A DNA stretch of 64,000 nucleotides, taken from the NCBI RefSeq assembly GCF_003591005.1, contig NZ_QYYD01000015.1, positions 79,781-143,780 on the forward strand. The letters run 5' to 3'. This stretch comes from Rhodopseudomonas palustris (GTDB taxonomy: Bacteria > Pseudomonadota > Alphaproteobacteria > Rhizobiales > Xanthobacteraceae). Shown piece after piece: positions 17,127 through 26,237 of the stretch (positions are counted from its first letter, which is position 1; every line of letters begins with the position of its first letter). The position numbers were made by a program, and so were the translations under genes. The notes below the pieces were generated by a model that saw only the letters and a program-made list of their open reading frames with translations, was not told where the DNA came from and did no database searches.

Positions 17127-17244
17127 CGATTCGAATGCGACGCGCCGCGGCAAGCGCGACGCGTCGCATTCGGCCAAGATCGAGCGTATCCTCTCTCCAC
17201 GGCCAAGGCCGGCGTATATGCCACGCATCGGCGGGGAGAGTGCC

Positions 17245-17409
17245 ATGTCGCTCGCGACCATTCTCATCATCGTCCTGGTCATTCTGCTGCTGGGCGGCCT
17301 CAGCCGTCACTTCGGCGGCTATGGCTACGGCCAAGGCTCCGGCCTCACGGGCCTGATCGGCGTGGTCCTGATCGTCGTCCTCGTCATGGTGCTGCTGCGC
17401 AAGCTTTGA
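17245..17409 (+). CDS. DUF3309 family small hydrophobic protein
   Basis: A 54-residue protein made of two hydrophobic segments (ATILIIVLVILLLGGL and LIGVVLIVVLVMVLL) joined by a Gly-rich GYGYGQGSG loop, the pattern of DUF3309. GGGGAGAG (17232-17239) is well placed for this ATG, whereas an in-frame ATG at 17218 lacks one. These proteins are common in Alphaproteobacteria, and their role is unknown. Confidence 0.82.
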   Translation: MSLATILIIVLVILLLGGLSRHFGGYGYGQGSGLTGLIGVVLIVVLVMVLLRKL

Positions 17410-17578
17410 GGGATTCCGCAAGCGCCGCCCGGTCTTGGGCGATTTCGCCTTCGCGGGGTCGCAATTCCGACGCTTGCGCCTATATTATAGAGGAAATTCG
17501 AGCAGCGCTGCGCCGAGCTCTCGCGGAGTTTCCGCGTCGCGCATAATTCACGCGTACCGTCAAAAGGTTAGTTGCATC

Positions 17579-17857
17579 ATGGCATTCAGCTTCGACACTG
17601 CCGCAGAATTATTTCCTGCAGCGATCCGGAAGAAGAAGCGTGCTGGTTTCACCTATCGCCGGTTCGACAATGCGGCCGACGCGGTGAAGTTTGCCATCGA
17701 GGAACTGCCGGCGGATTCGCTGAACGGCGCCTATCTGCAGGTCGACGAAGCCCGGTTCGATCAGAAGGGCATTCGCGAGCTCTACGAGAGCGAAGCCTAT
17801 CCGCATCAGCGCCGCGTCGAGGAACCTGCCGACGTGCTGAAGGAAGATGCCGCCTGA
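17579..17857 (+). CDS. Conserved hypothetical protein
   Basis: A 92-residue soluble protein beginning MAFSFDTAAELFPAAIRKKK. It has no recognisable domain, signal or membrane segment. The ATG at 17579 is chosen because the upstream in-frame part overlaps an AT-rich promoter-like region (about 17470-17560). It looks like a lineage-restricted gene of the Bradyrhizobium/Rhodopseudomonas group, and I cannot assign a function. Confidence 0.6.
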   Translation: MAFSFDTAAELFPAAIRKKKRAGFTYRRFDNAADAVKFAIEELPADSLNGAYLQVDEARFDQKGIRELYESEAYPHQRRVEEPADVLKEDAA

Positions 17858-17879
17858 CGCCTGATACTCAGGGGCGTTC

Positions 17880-18224
17880 CTACAGCCGGACAAAGGCCTG
17901 CGTATCGCAGCGATCGACGATGGCTGCGGGGCGTGACGAGATCAGTTTGATATCTCGGTAGAATAGCGCGTAGGTCTGGTTCGCCGGCGCTTGGGTACTG
18001 CTGCGCACGCAGACGATCCATGGCGCCACAGTGGCCGGCTTGGCTTCGATCGGGCCCGCCACTTCCAGCGGGTCGGGGAGCTTGGCTTCGGCAGCGACCC
18101 TCTTGATATCAGCAGTCGCGGATTTGATGGTCGGCGCCTCTGCGGCAGGCTCGGGAATACCTTCGAGAATACCCGAACACGCCCCCAGCATGATCGACGA
18201 AAGAATGATAGTTAGCGTCCGCAT
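17880..18224 (-). CDS. Putative lipoprotein
   Basis: A 114-residue protein with a lipoprotein signal (MRTLTIILSSIMLGAC, lipobox LGAC, Cys16), then a low-complexity linker and a short conserved-looking C-terminal domain with two cysteines (PWIVCVRSS and IVDRCDTQAF). It is divergent from, and shares the C-terminal pattern with, the lipoprotein at 18368, suggesting an old duplication. The expected location is membrane-anchored; function unknown. Confidence 0.75.
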   Translation of the reverse strand: MRTLTIILSSIMLGACSGILEGIPEPAAEAPTIKSATADIKRVAAEAKLPDPLEVAGPIEAKPATVAPWIVCVRSSTQAPANQTYALFYRDIKLISSRPAAIVDRCDTQAFVRL

Positions 18225-18367
18225 TCGTCCAACACTCGTTAAGTGATTGGCGCGAGTGAGTAAACCAACCCGGCTCCGATGGCAACGCCGGCGCGGCGAA
18301 GATGAGGCGGACGAGCAGTGACACCGCGCCCATTTTCACTCTCTGCAGATCAGGCTAAACAGCCGTC

Positions 18368-18769
18368 ATGCAGCGCCTTGCTACAAATTCATTGGTGGTA
18401 CTTTTAGTCACCGGACTATGTGGCTGCGCGGTCGATTCCAATCTCAGCTTCGCGCCGGATTTCATGAAGCAGGCTCCGGCCGCGTCGTCCGAGCCGGGTG
18501 CTCCGCCTGATGTGGGCAGCTTGTTGAAGTCCAACGTCAACGCGGTGTTTGCGCAGGGCTCATCGCCCGCAGACCTTCGGTTCTCGGCGCCGGTCGCCGG
18601 AAAATATGGCGGCTGGGATAGCTGCGTGCAGGGCGATGTGGTCGGCGTGACCGGGCAGCCGCTCGGCGTTCAGACGTACCTCGTCACAATCGACCGCAAT
18701 CAAGTCGGGCGCCGTGAGCGCGTCGGGTCCGATCATTGGTGCGCGCGGCAGACTTACAAGCCGATCTGA
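18368..18769 (+). CDS. Putative lipoprotein, related to neighbour
   Basis: A 133-residue protein with an N-terminal hydrophobic signal and a lipobox-like LCGC (Cys20). The C-terminal half (GGWDSCVQGDVVGV, then TYLVTIDRNQVG and SDHWCARQTYKPI) places its two cysteines and a W..C / TY.. / D pattern like the divergent lipoprotein at 17880-18224. Function unknown. It is immediately followed by the convergent phosphomannomutase gene. Confidence 0.72.
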   Translation: MQRLATNSLVVLLVTGLCGCAVDSNLSFAPDFMKQAPAASSEPGAPPDVGSLLKSNVNAVFAQGSSPADLRFSAPVAGKYGGWDSCVQGDVVGVTGQPLGVQTYLVTIDRNQVGRRERVGSDHWCARQTYKPI

Positions 18770-18817
18770 CTGTGCAGCAGACTTGATCCACCGTTCGCGC
18801 GATCGGATGCAGCATCC

Positions 18818-20314
18818 CTATATGGTTTGATTGTAGGCGCCGACTTCCGGATGCTGGCGCAACACGAGGTTGACCGCTTCGAACATCTCGTGCATCCGCG
18901 CCTCCGAAACCGGGCTCTCGACCACGACGACCAGCTCCGGCTTGTTCGATGAGGCGCGTATCAACCCCCAGCTGCCATCCGTACAGGTAAAACGCACGCC
19001 GTTGACCGTAACGAGATCCCGGATCGGCTGGCCGGCGACGAGGTCGCCGTGCTTCTGCGCGGCTTCGAAGTGCTTCACCACCGCATCGATCACGCCGTAC
19101 TTCTTCTCGTCGTCGCAATGCGGTGACATCGTCGGCGACGACCATGTCTTCGGCAGCGCATCCTTGAGCTGCGACATCGATTTGTCCGGCGCGCGATCGA
19201 GCATCTCGCAGATCGCGATCGCCGATACGAGGCCGTCGTCGTAGCCGCGGCCGGGCGGCGCGTTGAAGAAGAAGTGTCCCGATTTCTCGAAGCCCGCGAG
19301 CGCGTTCAGTTCGTTGGTCCGGCGCTTCATGTAGGAGTGGCCGGTCTTCCAGTACTCAGTCTTGGCGCCCTGCGCCTGCAACACCGGATCTGTCGCGAAC
19401 AGCCCGGTGGATTTGACGTCGACGACGAACTGCGCGCCGGCAGTGATCGCCGACATGTCGCGCGCCAACATCACGCCGACCTTGTCGGCGAAGATCTCCT
19501 CGCCGGTGTCGTCGACCACGCCGCAACGGTCGCCGTCGCCGTCGAAGCCGAGGCCGAGGTCGGCCTTGTGCTGCAGCACCGCGTCGCGGATCGCGTGCAG
19601 CATCTTCATGTCTTCCGGGTTCGGATTGTATTTCGGGAAAGTGTGGTCGAGCTCGGTATCCAGCGGGATCACCTCGCAGCCGATCGCCGCCATGACCTGC
19701 GGCGCGAAGGCGCCGGCTGTGCCATTGCCGCAGGCGACTACCACCTTCAGCTTGCGCTTCAGCCTCGTGCGCTTGGTGAGATCGGCGACGTAGCGAGCCG
19801 GATAGTCTTGGTGGAAAACGTAGCAGCCGCTTCCGCCTTTGAACTCGCCGCCCAGCACGATCTCCTTCAGCCGGGTCATCTCCTCAGGGCCGAAAGTCAG
19901 CGGCCGGTTGGCGCCCATCTTGACGCCGGTCCAGCCATTGTCGTTGTGCGAGGCGGTGACCATCGCGACGCACGGCACGTCGAGATCGAACTGCGCGAAA
20001 TACGCCATCGGCGTCACCGCCAGCCCGATGTCGTGGACCTTGCAGCCGGACGCCATCAGGCCTGCGATCAGAGCGTATTTGATCGACGCCGAGTAGCTGC
20101 GGAAATCATGACCGGTGACGATCTCCTGCGGGCGCCCGAGCTCGGCGATCAGCGTGCCGAGCCCCATGCCGAGCGCCTGGACGCCCATCAGGTTAATCTC
20201 TTTGCCGAACAGCCAGCGCGCGTCGTATTCGCGGAAGCCGGTGGGTTTTACCATCGCCTCGGATTCGTAGGCGTAGGTGTTGGGCAGCAGCGCTGCCTTC
20301 GGCTGCGGAAACAT
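18818..20314 (-). CDS. Phosphomannomutase/phosphoglucomutase
   Basis: A 498-residue alpha-D-phosphohexomutase interconverting mannose-6-P and mannose-1-P (and probably the glucose forms). The phosphoserine loop reads VTASHNDNGW, the metal loop GFDGDGDRCG, and the sugar-binding and phosphate-binding segments (FEKSGHFFF, RASSNKPELVV) are all present, so it should be active. It lies 50 bp downstream of manC on the same strand. Together they make GDP-mannose for the polysaccharide island that begins here. Confidence 0.93.
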   Translation of the reverse strand: MFPQPKAALLPNTYAYESEAMVKPTGFREYDARWLFGKEINLMGVQALGMGLGTLIAELGRPQEIVTGHDFRSYSASIKYALIAGLMASGCKVHDIGLAVTPMAYFAQFDLDVPCVAMVTASHNDNGWTGVKMGANRPLTFGPEEMTRLKEIVLGGEFKGGSGCYVFHQDYPARYVADLTKRTRLKRKLKVVVACGNGTAGAFAPQVMAAIGCEVIPLDTELDHTFPKYNPNPEDMKMLHAIRDAVLQHKADLGLGFDGDGDRCGVVDDTGEEIFADKVGVMLARDMSAITAGAQFVVDVKSTGLFATDPVLQAQGAKTEYWKTGHSYMKRRTNELNALAGFEKSGHFFFNAPPGRGYDDGLVSAIAICEMLDRAPDKSMSQLKDALPKTWSSPTMSPHCDDEKKYGVIDAVVKHFEAAQKHGDLVAGQPIRDLVTVNGVRFTCTDGSWGLIRASSNKPELVVVVESPVSEARMHEMFEAVNLVLRQHPEVGAYNQTI

Positions 20315-20364
20315 GGCTCTTTCTCGCGGTCGGGACGTTGGCGGATGACGAAGTTCAACGCGGG

Positions 20365-21771
20365 CTATGTACGACGGTAATCGTCATCGAACCTGATGAT
20401 GTCGTCCTCACCGAGGTAGCTTCCAGTCTGCACCTCGATCAGCTCGAGCGTGATCTTGCCAGGATTGTCGAGCCGGTGCGTCGCACCGATCGGGATATAG
20501 ATCGACTCGTTCTCGTGGATGGTCTTGACCAGATCGTCCACCGTGACCTGAGCCGTACCGCGGACGACGATCCAGTGCTCCGAGCGGTGATGATGCTTTT
20601 GCAGCGACAGCCGCTCGCCGGGCTTGACCACGATCCGCTTCACCTGGTGACGATCACCCTTGTCGAGCGATTGATACGATCCCCACGGTCGATGGACCAG
20701 GATATGATCCTCGGTCACGTTCGGCGCCACGGTCTTGAGATGACTGACGAGCGTCTTCATGCTGCCGCCGGCGTTCTGCCGGCTCACCAGGATGGCGTCC
20801 TGCGTGGCGACCACTACCAGATCTTCGACATCCTGGAGCGCGATCAGCGCCTTGTCGGTCCACACGTTGCAGTTTTGCGCATTCTCGAACACCGCGTGGC
20901 CGCGCGCCGTATTGCCCTCGCGGTCCTTGTCCGACAGCTGCCAGATCGCCAGCCAGGAGCCCACGTCCGACCAGCCATACGACACTGCGATCACCGACGC
21001 GCGCGAGGTGGTTTCCATCACCGCGTAGTCGATCGAGATCGGCTTGGCCGCTTCGAACGACGCACGGTCGAGAACACGGAAATCGAGGTCATCGATCGCC
21101 TTGACGACGGCGGCTTCGACCTTCTCGACGCTGACGGCGTCGACGGCTCGATATTCGTCCAGCAGGGTGGCTGCGCGGAACATGAAATTGCCCGTGTTCC
21201 ACAGATAGCCCTCCGAGACGTAGCGCTTGGCCGTCTGCAGATCCGGCTTCTCGACAAAGCGCTCGACCGGCGCCACGCCGTCTTCCACATTCAGGGCAGG
21301 CTTGATGTAGCCATACTCGACCGACGGCCCCTCGGGGCGAACGCCGAATGTGACGATACGGCCTGCCTCTGCGGCGCCAAAGCCCTGGCGGCACGCCGCC
21401 ACGAAGGCGGCGTCATCATCCACGACGTGGTCGGCAGCCAGCGCAACCACCACCGCCTCCGGATTCTGCCGCGCGGCGAACGCTGCCCCGGCGGCGATGG
21501 CCGGGCCGGAATCGCGCTTTACCGGCTCGAGCAAGATATCAGCCTGCAGACCGATTTCGGCCAGCTGCTCGCGGACCAGAAAACGATACGCCAGATTGGT
21601 GATGACGATCGGCCGTTCGAACAATTCGGGGTCGGAAACCCGCAGCATGGTGTTCTGAAACGTCGAGCGATTGCCGAACAGCGCGAGAAATTGCTTCGGA
21701 CGTCCTTCCCGCGACGCCGGCCAAAGCCGCGTGCCGGCTCCCCCACACATGACAAGCGGAAATATTCGCAA
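20365..21771 (-). CDS. manC: Mannose-1-phosphate guanylyltransferase / mannose-6-phosphate isomerase
   Basis: A 468-residue bifunctional type II PMI. The N-terminal nucleotidyltransferase has GGAGTRLWPASREGRPKQFL (10-29) and transfers GMP to mannose-1-P. The C-terminal cupin domain (about 350-460, SLQKHHHRSEHWIVVRGTAQ with metal-ligand histidines) isomerises fructose-6-P. Length and motifs are those of the ManC/AlgA/XanB family. It is upstream of the phosphomannomutase gene in a probable two-gene operon feeding GDP-mannose, or GDP-mannose-derived sugars, to glycosyltransferases in the island. Confidence 0.95.
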   Translation of the reverse strand: MRIFPLVMCGGAGTRLWPASREGRPKQFLALFGNRSTFQNTMLRVSDPELFERPIVITNLAYRFLVREQLAEIGLQADILLEPVKRDSGPAIAAGAAFAARQNPEAVVVALAADHVVDDDAAFVAACRQGFGAAEAGRIVTFGVRPEGPSVEYGYIKPALNVEDGVAPVERFVEKPDLQTAKRYVSEGYLWNTGNFMFRAATLLDEYRAVDAVSVEKVEAAVVKAIDDLDFRVLDRASFEAAKPISIDYAVMETTSRASVIAVSYGWSDVGSWLAIWQLSDKDREGNTARGHAVFENAQNCNVWTDKALIALQDVEDLVVVATQDAILVSRQNAGGSMKTLVSHLKTVAPNVTEDHILVHRPWGSYQSLDKGDRHQVKRIVVKPGERLSLQKHHHRSEHWIVVRGTAQVTVDDLVKTIHENESIYIPIGATHRLDNPGKITLELIEVQTGSYLGEDDIIRFDDDYRRT

Positions 21772-21972
21772 TCGGGCCTCCGTAGGTTGATGCGTCCACT
21801 AGCATGATCGACCTCGGCGGGCAATTTGACGAGGCACCAGGCTTGCGATGCCTTCGGTAATTGGTCGAAATGCGGGCAGCAGTTGCGTGAGGTCACGCCG
21901 TTCGCGGAAGGGCGCATGAGGTCCGTGGCCACGGCGCCAGCATTCGGTCTCACCGGCGCCTGGCACGAGCCA

Positions 21973-23718
21973 TCACGCCCAGCTCGATCGGTCTTTGGAG
22001 CTGTCCCCGATACAAGCTCCAGGCACTGGGGCAATCTCACGCTCTCCTGTCATTGTGAAGGCACTCTTTTCACCCGGAAAACCGATTATAGTTTCTCCAG
22101 GTCGGTGTGTGGGCCACCGGCTTCCTCCGGTTTCGTCTCGATGAGTACCAAGGCGAAGTAGTTCTTGCAGCTCCGAGAGTGCAGGCTGCTCCTTCCGGAC
22201 GAGGAGAAATAGATTGCGGCGGAACCAGTGAAGCGTGGAAAGCGCTCGCAGCGATAAACTGCCGGGTACGTCAACTCCCCAGCCGCAATGCTGAAATCTG
22301 TCGAGCCAGAATCCCGGCTCACGCAAGGTTATGTGGCCATGGCCTGGCTGATCCAACTGAGCTGCCGAGAAGACGATTGCATCGGTTGTGTTGGACGCGA
22401 TGTCGTCAATGATGCTGAGGCCGGCTTCCTCTGGAAGATGCTCGGCCACTTCGACAAAGATGGATAGGCTGAACTGACGGTCGATACACAGCTTTTCAGT
22501 GCTCGCCAGATCGCGTTGGATGTACTCATTCGGAGAGATAAAATGATGGCTCGACCATGGCGCGCCATCAATCCCCACGACCTTTGCGCCCAGTGTGCGG
22601 AACAGGGATAGATCGGCCCCTAGACCGCAGCCGACGTCTAGAACGGATGAGTGGTCAAAGCGTCTGCTTACGTATGCGAATGGCGGCCAATCGCATTTCA
22701 AGTTCTGCGCGTAAAACGTCGACGAGAATGTTCCGGGCGGTAGCGCTTCCTTCGCCTCATCGTCACAAAGTGCAGCGGGGCGCAATGTCTCGGTTGGATT
22801 GGGCAATGGGAAAACCGAATACGAGAGTCGGTGCAGCAACTGCAACTCCGGTCGCATCTGTCTTATCAAGGCCCCAAACAATTGAACGTCGTGAGGCAGG
22901 CGAGTGTCCGAAGTGATTTCGGGGGTGTCTGAGGCGGTTGCCTCCCGAGCTAAGTAATTCCGCGCGACATCTCTGATATCGGGGGAATCGTGCGTTTCGA
23001 AATATGAGAGGACCGTTTGTCGCTGATATGACTCCGTGCCTATCCAAGATCCGCCGAGGGCAATTCCCTTGCTGAGGATTCCGTTGCAAGTTTTCATCCG
23101 TATCTGATGGCTTGAGCGGACTGGAAGGTGGGCGAGCGGCAGATGAGCGAGAATCGTGCTTTTGAACGGCCGCCCGTCGGGTCGAGTGACGATATGCTGT
23201 CCATTCGGAACGAGAATATCGCTCCCTCCAGCGGCGTGACCGGGAATTATTGCCTTATAGTACTGCTCAACTTCCCGTTCTAGCCGATGCTCCCAATGGT
23301 CCGGTTGAAATACGTACTGCTGCTCATTGTTTGGCGGAATAAACGTCACCCATGGCACCAATCCGATTGTGTCGCTTGGTATCTGAGCCAGCGAAGCTTT
23401 GAACGTCTCCTTATTCTTCGTTAAGAAAATTTCATCCGCGTCAAGAAGGCAAAGGTATTCAGGGTTGAACTGGTCTCTTATGCGGTTAGCTAGAGACGTG
23501 AGAACCTCTGACTGCGCGTAATAATTCTTGCGCGTAGGCCATATTGTGATGGGCAGCCCTTCGCGAACAAGCGCATCAAGAATCTCGCAAGTGCCATCCT
23601 CCGATGGATTGAGGACAATAAACATATGGTCGAGCAGCTTGGTGTTGCACCTCACAAAGTATTCGATGATATCAGCTTCGGACTGAACCATCGAGAGCGA
23701 TACAATCATGTCTGACAA
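21973..23718 (-). CDS. Glycosyltransferase-methyltransferase fusion
   Basis: A 581-residue two-domain protein. The N-terminal half is a glycosyltransferase-like GT2_4 domain (SLSMVQSEADIIEYFVRCNT, then LCLLDADEIFL as the DxD-type motif). The C-terminal half (about 340-500) is a class I SAM methyltransferase with motif I VLDVGCGLGADLSLF and a later FVEVAEHLP. It probably adds and O-methylates a sugar or caps a chain, but the substrate is unknown. The sequence is visibly AT-richer than its neighbours and lies beside an IS3 remnant, suggesting transfer. Confidence 0.85.
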   Translation of the reverse strand: MSDMIVSLSMVQSEADIIEYFVRCNTKLLDHMFIVLNPSEDGTCEILDALVREGLPITIWPTRKNYYAQSEVLTSLANRIRDQFNPEYLCLLDADEIFLTKNKETFKASLAQIPSDTIGLVPWVTFIPPNNEQQYVFQPDHWEHRLEREVEQYYKAIIPGHAAGGSDILVPNGQHIVTRPDGRPFKSTILAHLPLAHLPVRSSHQIRMKTCNGILSKGIALGGSWIGTESYQRQTVLSYFETHDSPDIRDVARNYLAREATASDTPEITSDTRLPHDVQLFGALIRQMRPELQLLHRLSYSVFPLPNPTETLRPAALCDDEAKEALPPGTFSSTFYAQNLKCDWPPFAYVSRRFDHSSVLDVGCGLGADLSLFRTLGAKVVGIDGAPWSSHHFISPNEYIQRDLASTEKLCIDRQFSLSIFVEVAEHLPEEAGLSIIDDIASNTTDAIVFSAAQLDQPGHGHITLREPGFWLDRFQHCGWGVDVPGSLSLRALSTLHWFRRNLFLLVRKEQPALSELQELLRLGTHRDETGGSRWPTHRPGETIIGFPGEKSAFTMTGEREIAPVPGACIGDSSKDRSSWA

Positions 23719-23773
23719 CGTTACAGTTTTGGTATTCCGATAATAGGCTGTTGCCGGTTCGGTCGACAGCTAG

Positions 23774-23899
23774 TTAAGCTACTCCCAGCTTCCGCTCGAA
23801 CTCAACGGGGCTGAGATAGAAGATAGTCGAATGCCGACGGGGCGGATTGCAGAGTCGATGGACGTCATCAAACACGCCAGCTTTAGCCTCGATCCCGCG
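23774..23899 (-). pseudogene. IS3-family transposase (OrfB) C-terminal remnant
   Basis: Minus-strand codons ending at 23774 read VFDDVHRLCN-P-PRRHSTIFYLSPVEFERKLGVA. The NxxRRHSxxxYLSPVEFE block is the hallmark C-terminus of IS3-family integrase-core transposases. Everything N-terminal of it (the DDE core) and the other ORF are missing, and no clear terminal inverted repeat is visible. It is therefore a small, decayed fragment marking an old insertion between two glycosyltransferase genes. Confidence 0.75.
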
Positions 23900-24095
23900 G
23901 CGATCGCTTGGTCTCGAGCGACGAGAAGAATGACGGGAATGTCGACTCAACATCGGGGGCATCGGTCCCGATCGCACCGACATCGATTCGGCCGCAACTG
24001 GCGGGCCTTGGCGGTGTTCGCCGGTTTCGCACTCTGGCAAAATGGTCTAAGACGCGGCGCGGATCGTGATGGGCCGCGTTGGTGGTGGATGATCT

Positions 24096-25034
24096 GTGGA
24101 AGCTATGCCGGCCGCGACCTCAAAAGTAGCGATTTTGCTTGCGACCTATTGCGGGGCCGAGTTTCTCGCCGAACAGCTCGAGTCATTTCGAGCGCAGACC
24201 CATCGCAATTGGGAGTTGCACGTCTCCGATGACGGTTCGACAGACGACAGCATCGCCCTCGTCGAGGCGTTTGCTGCGACGGTCGAGCAGCAGGTCGTGG
24301 TTCGGGCAGGAGCGGGTGGCGGCTTTTGGCGGAATTTCCTGTCGCTGATTCCCCGGGGCGAGATCGCCGCCGATTATTTCGCCTTCAGCGATCAGGACGA
24401 TGTCTGGCTGCCCGAGAAACTCGCGAGGGCAGTCGCCTGGTTCCGTTCAGTGTCGCCGGAGCGCCCAGCGCTGTACTTTTCGCGCACTGAACTGATCGCT
24501 CGCGACGGGGCCGCGCTCGGGCTATCGCCGCTGTTTCGACGCCCGCCGATCTTCCAGAACGCGCTGGTACAAAACATCGGTGGCGGGAACACCATGGTCT
24601 TCAACGACGCCGCCCGCCGGCTGCTCGCGCAGACGCCCGATGATGTGGAGTTGGTGTCTCACGATTGGTGGGCCTATCAGTTGATCACCGGCGCGGGCGG
24701 GATCGCCCATTATGATCCATGGCCGAGCCTGAAATATCGGCAGCACGGGCAGAATCTGGTCGGCTCCAACATCGGCTTGCGCGCGCGCCTGGTTCGCCTC
24801 ATGGCATTTGCCGGCGGTCGGGTGATCGGCTGGAATGCGATCAATATCGCGGCGCTGAGCAGCGTCCGGCATTTGCTGCACCCCGACAATGTGCGGGTGC
24901 TGGACAGCTTCGCGCAGGCCCGCAGTGCCGGTCTGCTGATGCGGCCTTATCTGCTGTGGCGCGCGGGTGTCTACCGGCAAGGTCTTGTGGAAACGATCGG
25001 TCTTTATCTCGGCGCCTTGCTCGGGCGGATCTGA
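24096..25034 (+). CDS. Family 2 glycosyltransferase
   Basis: A protein of about 309-312 residues with a GT-A fold: KVAILLATYCGAEFLAEQL, SDDGSTDDS (nucleotide binding) and FSDQDDVW (the DxD-type motif). It resembles rhamnosyl or other sugar transferases of O-antigen clusters. The GTG at 24096 and an ATG at 24105 are both possible starts; GGAAG is too close to the latter, so the start is uncertain. It is convergent with the RgpF-like gene downstream. Confidence 0.88.
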   Translation: MEAMPAATSKVAILLATYCGAEFLAEQLESFRAQTHRNWELHVSDDGSTDDSIALVEAFAATVEQQVVVRAGAGGGFWRNFLSLIPRGEIAADYFAFSDQDDVWLPEKLARAVAWFRSVSPERPALYFSRTELIARDGAALGLSPLFRRPPIFQNALVQNIGGGNTMVFNDAARRLLAQTPDDVELVSHDWWAYQLITGAGGIAHYDPWPSLKYRQHGQNLVGSNIGLRARLVRLMAFAGGRVIGWNAINIAALSSVRHLLHPDNVRVLDSFAQARSAGLLMRPYLLWRAGVYRQGLVETIGLYLGALLGRI

Positions 25035-25061
25035 GGCCGCGGTCCCAGCCGTGCTCCGACT

Positions 25062-26087
25062 TCAGTCGCGGCGATCGGCAAGAGAGCGCAGATGATCGTC
25101 GATCATCGTCACGTCATACGCGCTCGCAGACCGGATGACGTCGCGCCATGCCGCGATTGGCATCCCGGTCGGATTGGATTGCAGCAATTCGCGTTTGATG
25201 AACGGGCATTTGTAATCGGTGATCAGCGTATCCCAGAAAAAATGCATCGCGTTGATCGGACGGCCCTGCAGCAGGATGGTCTGCAATCGTTGCAGGCTGT
25301 GCGAAGGGTCGCTGGCCGTTTGCCGGATCGCGCGATCCGCCAGCCTGTCCTTCATGGCTTCGGCAACAGACCAATATGGCGCGAGCACAGCGCCGCGCAG
25401 CCCTTGCGCCGCGAGCGCCTGCGTCAATCCCACTTCGCCGTTGCGGATGACCCAGTCCTTGTTGTCGACGTAAGGCATCGCCTGCCAGAACCCGCCAAAC
25501 GCTTTCGAACGTAGCGCTGTCGGCAGGAACATCAGGAAGAATGACTGAAGGTGATAGCGAAGCTCCCAGTTGTCGACGATGCCCCAGAAATCCGCGCGGC
25601 TGCGATCGACCGCTGACAACATCTCAGCCAGGTTGGAAAATGGCCCGTACACGCTGTCGTTCATCAGAACCAACGCATCGAGCTCCCGCAGGTCGCCCAC
25701 CGCTGCGATGCCGTCCTTGTAGGCGCCGAAGTCGTAGCCGGTGTTGAACCGCCACAACATCGAATGGCAGTGCGGCGCGACCCGCATTCGGCTTTCGGCG
25801 GGAAAACTCGGCGAGTTGGTGACGAAGGTGACGCTAAAGCCTGCCGCAGCCAGCTCGCGGAGCTGGTATAGGACGTAGTCGTGGACCAGGCCATCGCGGT
25901 CGAAATGAACATAGATGGCCGCGTGACGGGCCCCGGTCGCCGAGGCGTCACCCAAGATGGTTTCGCGGATCAGGCTGCGACGCCGCCAGGCCCGGGCAAC
26001 CGGCCGGATGACGGCGTCCTGTGCGATGTAATAGGAGGATCGGACCGATCTGGCGAAGTCCTTGAACTGGCTCACACCGCGCTCCAA
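25062..26087 (-). CDS. RgpF-like rhamnan synthesis protein
   Basis: A 341-residue protein of the RgpF family (rhamnan synthesis F), recognised from AAIYVHFDRDGLVHDYVLYQL and the central NTGYDFGAYKDGI and DALVLMNDSVYGPF segments. RgpF-type proteins act in polymerising or branching rhamnose-containing polysaccharides in other bacteria. This fits with the rmlCBDA genes further along the island. It is co-oriented with the Wzt/Wzm exporter genes upstream, with a 150-bp gap. Confidence 0.85.
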   Translation of the reverse strand: MERGVSQFKDFARSVRSSYYIAQDAVIRPVARAWRRRSLIRETILGDASATGARHAAIYVHFDRDGLVHDYVLYQLRELAAAGFSVTFVTNSPSFPAESRMRVAPHCHSMLWRFNTGYDFGAYKDGIAAVGDLRELDALVLMNDSVYGPFSNLAEMLSAVDRSRADFWGIVDNWELRYHLQSFFLMFLPTALRSKAFGGFWQAMPYVDNKDWVIRNGEVGLTQALAAQGLRGAVLAPYWSVAEAMKDRLADRAIRQTASDPSHSLQRLQTILLQGRPINAMHFFWDTLITDYKCPFIKRELLQSNPTGMPIAAWRDVIRSASAYDVTMIDDHLRSLADRRD

Positions 26088-26237
26088 TCGACTGTCATGC
26101 GGTTGCCGGACGCCCGCTTCGCGCGGGATGCCTCTGCTCGTGCGATCGAGCGGATCGGCCGCAGCTGATGACCGCGCGTCCGATCAACATGCCAATTCGA
26201 CGTTGCTGGCTCGCGTTCACTGCCGCAAGCCCGGCGC

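Noticed and set aside
19274..21807. Long plus-strand frames over manC and phosphomannomutase
   Set aside because: They lie antisense to well-conserved genes and show no motifs.
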